A stretch of 7,328 bases of DNA from Burkholderiales bacterium. GTDB taxonomy: Bacteria; Pseudomonadota; Gammaproteobacteria; Burkholderiales; CAIKXV01. Numbering within the stretch: position 1 is the stretch's first letter; every line of letters begins with the position of its first letter. The notes under the pieces were generated by a model. The model made no database searches and had not been told where the DNA came from. It saw nothing but the letters and a program-made list of their open reading frames with translations. Of this stretch, positions 6,588-7,328 are shown in pieces. The translations under genes were made by a program, and so were the position numbers. The DNA lies in the NCBI GenBank assembly GCA_019751575.1, contig JAIENF010000667.1:1-7328 (forward strand), written 5' to 3'.

Positions 6588-7328
6588 ATGCAGCCGAAGA
6601 TCTCGATCGTCACCATTTCCTTCAACCAGGCCACGTTCCTCGAGCGCGCGATCGATTCCATATTGAGCCAGAGCTACCCGGACGTCGAATACATCATCGT
6701 CGACCCGGGCTCGACCGACGGCAGCAGAAGCATCATCGAACGCTACCGGGATCGCCTGGGCGCCTGCTGCCTCGACCCCGATGCAGGCCCTGCAGATGGG
6801 CTCAACAAGGGCTTCGCGCTGAGCACGGGTGACATCCTGGGATACATCAACGCCGACGATGCACTGCTGCCCGGCTCCCTGGATTACGTGATGGACTATT
6901 TCGAACGCCACCCGGATGTCGATGTGCTCGCGGGCGGGATCCGCATCACCGACGAGAACGACAGGCCTTCGTTGCGGGGCAGGTCTGCGGATCAGTTCGA
7001 CCTGCGCGCCTATGCGGCGGGGACCTGCACGGTCACCCAGCAAGGGACTTTCTTCAGGCGGCGCGCCTACGTCGCGGCCGGCGGTTTCAATGCGGCCAAC
7101 CGGGTGTGCTGGGACGGAGAACTGCTGGTCGACATGGCGATCAAGGGAATGAAATTCGCCCGCACGTCCCGGACGCTCGCTGATTTCCGCCTGTATGGCG
7201 CGAACATAACGGGCTCGAAGGGATACATGGACAAGCTCGACCGCGAGCTCGCGCGCATCAGGGAAAAGATCGTGGCGCATGGCGTGCCTGTCGCAACGGG
7301 GCTGACCCTGAAGCTCTGCCGGCTTGCC
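6588..7328 (+). CDS. Glycosyltransferase family 2 (GT-A fold), C-terminus beyond window
   Basis: The frame runs open from ATG 6588 to the window edge, 247 codons without a stop. It starts MQPKISIVTISFNQATFLER, the typical GT2 opening strand. It continues with YIIVDPGSTDGS (35-46, nucleotide binding), DAGPADGLNKGFALSTGD (65-82) and the metal-binding NADD at 88-91 (DxD equivalent). TQQGTFFRRRAYVAAGGFN and WDGELLVDMAIKG then match the acceptor-side region of GT2 enzymes. It would be an inverting transferase adding a sugar to the lipid-linked glycan on the cytoplasmic face. Proline in place of the first glycine of DGGSTDGS is, as far as I recall, seen in other GT2 members. It begins 30 nt after the GT4 stop, with no strong ribosome site, so it is probably cotranscribed. 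Most relatives are 250-330 residues, so most of the catalytic part is present. Confidence 0.9.
   Translation, partial: MQPKISIVTISFNQATFLERAIDSILSQSYPDVEYIIVDPGSTDGSRSIIERYRDRLGACCLDPDAGPADGLNKGFALSTGDILGYINADDALLPGSLDYVMDYFERHPDVDVLAGGIRITDENDRPSLRGRSADQFDLRAYAAGTCTVTQQGTFFRRRAYVAAGGFNAANRVCWDGELLVDMAIKGMKFARTSRTLADFRLYGANITGSKGYMDKLDRELARIREKIVAHGVPVATGLTLKLCRLA

Noticed and set aside
6699..6734. DPGSTDGS instead of DGGSTDGS in the GT2 protein
   Set aside because: As far as I recall this variant occurs in other GT2 enzymes, and the remaining motifs are intact, so it does not suggest inactivation.
5307..7280. 657-codon minus-strand frame opposite the two glycosyltransferases
   Set aside because: It is antisense to motif-complete GT4 and GT2 genes. 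The composition is low in hydrophobic runs and rich in Arg, Gly and Asp, as expected for a GC-rich shadow frame.

Overview
The window is a high-GC bacterial chromosomal segment from the middle of an exopolysaccharide or lipid-linked-glycan biosynthesis locus of the exosortase-associated type. An EpsI-fused exosortase next to a polyprenyl-phosphate sugar-1-phosphate transferase points to a Gram-negative proteobacterium, probably beta or gamma. Nothing in the window fixes the genus.

Layout: two divergent gene groups flank a gap of about 650 bp. Leftward (minus strand) from the gap lie an exosortase with a C-terminal EpsI domain (4721-3081, XrtD-like), a WecA/MraY-family glycosyl-1-phosphate transferase with an unusually long membrane tail (3035-1404), GDP-mannose 4,6-dehydratase gmd (1349-246) and the first 84 codons of GDP-L-fucose synthase fcl (253 to the left edge). 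They are closely spaced (45 and 54 nt gaps, then an 8-nt overlap), so they are probably one operon. Rightward (plus strand) lie a family-4 glycosyltransferase (5376-6557, TTG start) and a family-2 glycosyltransferase (6588 to the right edge, incomplete).

How they fit together (inference): Gmd and Fcl make GDP-L-fucose. The transferase loads the first sugar phosphate onto undecaprenyl phosphate. The GT4 and GT2 enzymes add further sugars on the cytoplasmic face. The exosortase/EpsI protein processes exported proteins carrying a C-terminal sorting signal, a system known to co-occur with such polysaccharide loci. No sorting substrate, flippase, polymerase or chain-length regulator lies in the window, so the locus must extend beyond it.

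The gap (4722-5375) has no convincing gene. It holds a cluster of three dyad-symmetric sequences (5111-5185) and an AT-richer island (about 4838-4912), and it probably carries the promoters of both groups. The least ordinary items are this dyad cluster and the roughly 200-residue C-terminal membrane module on the transferase.
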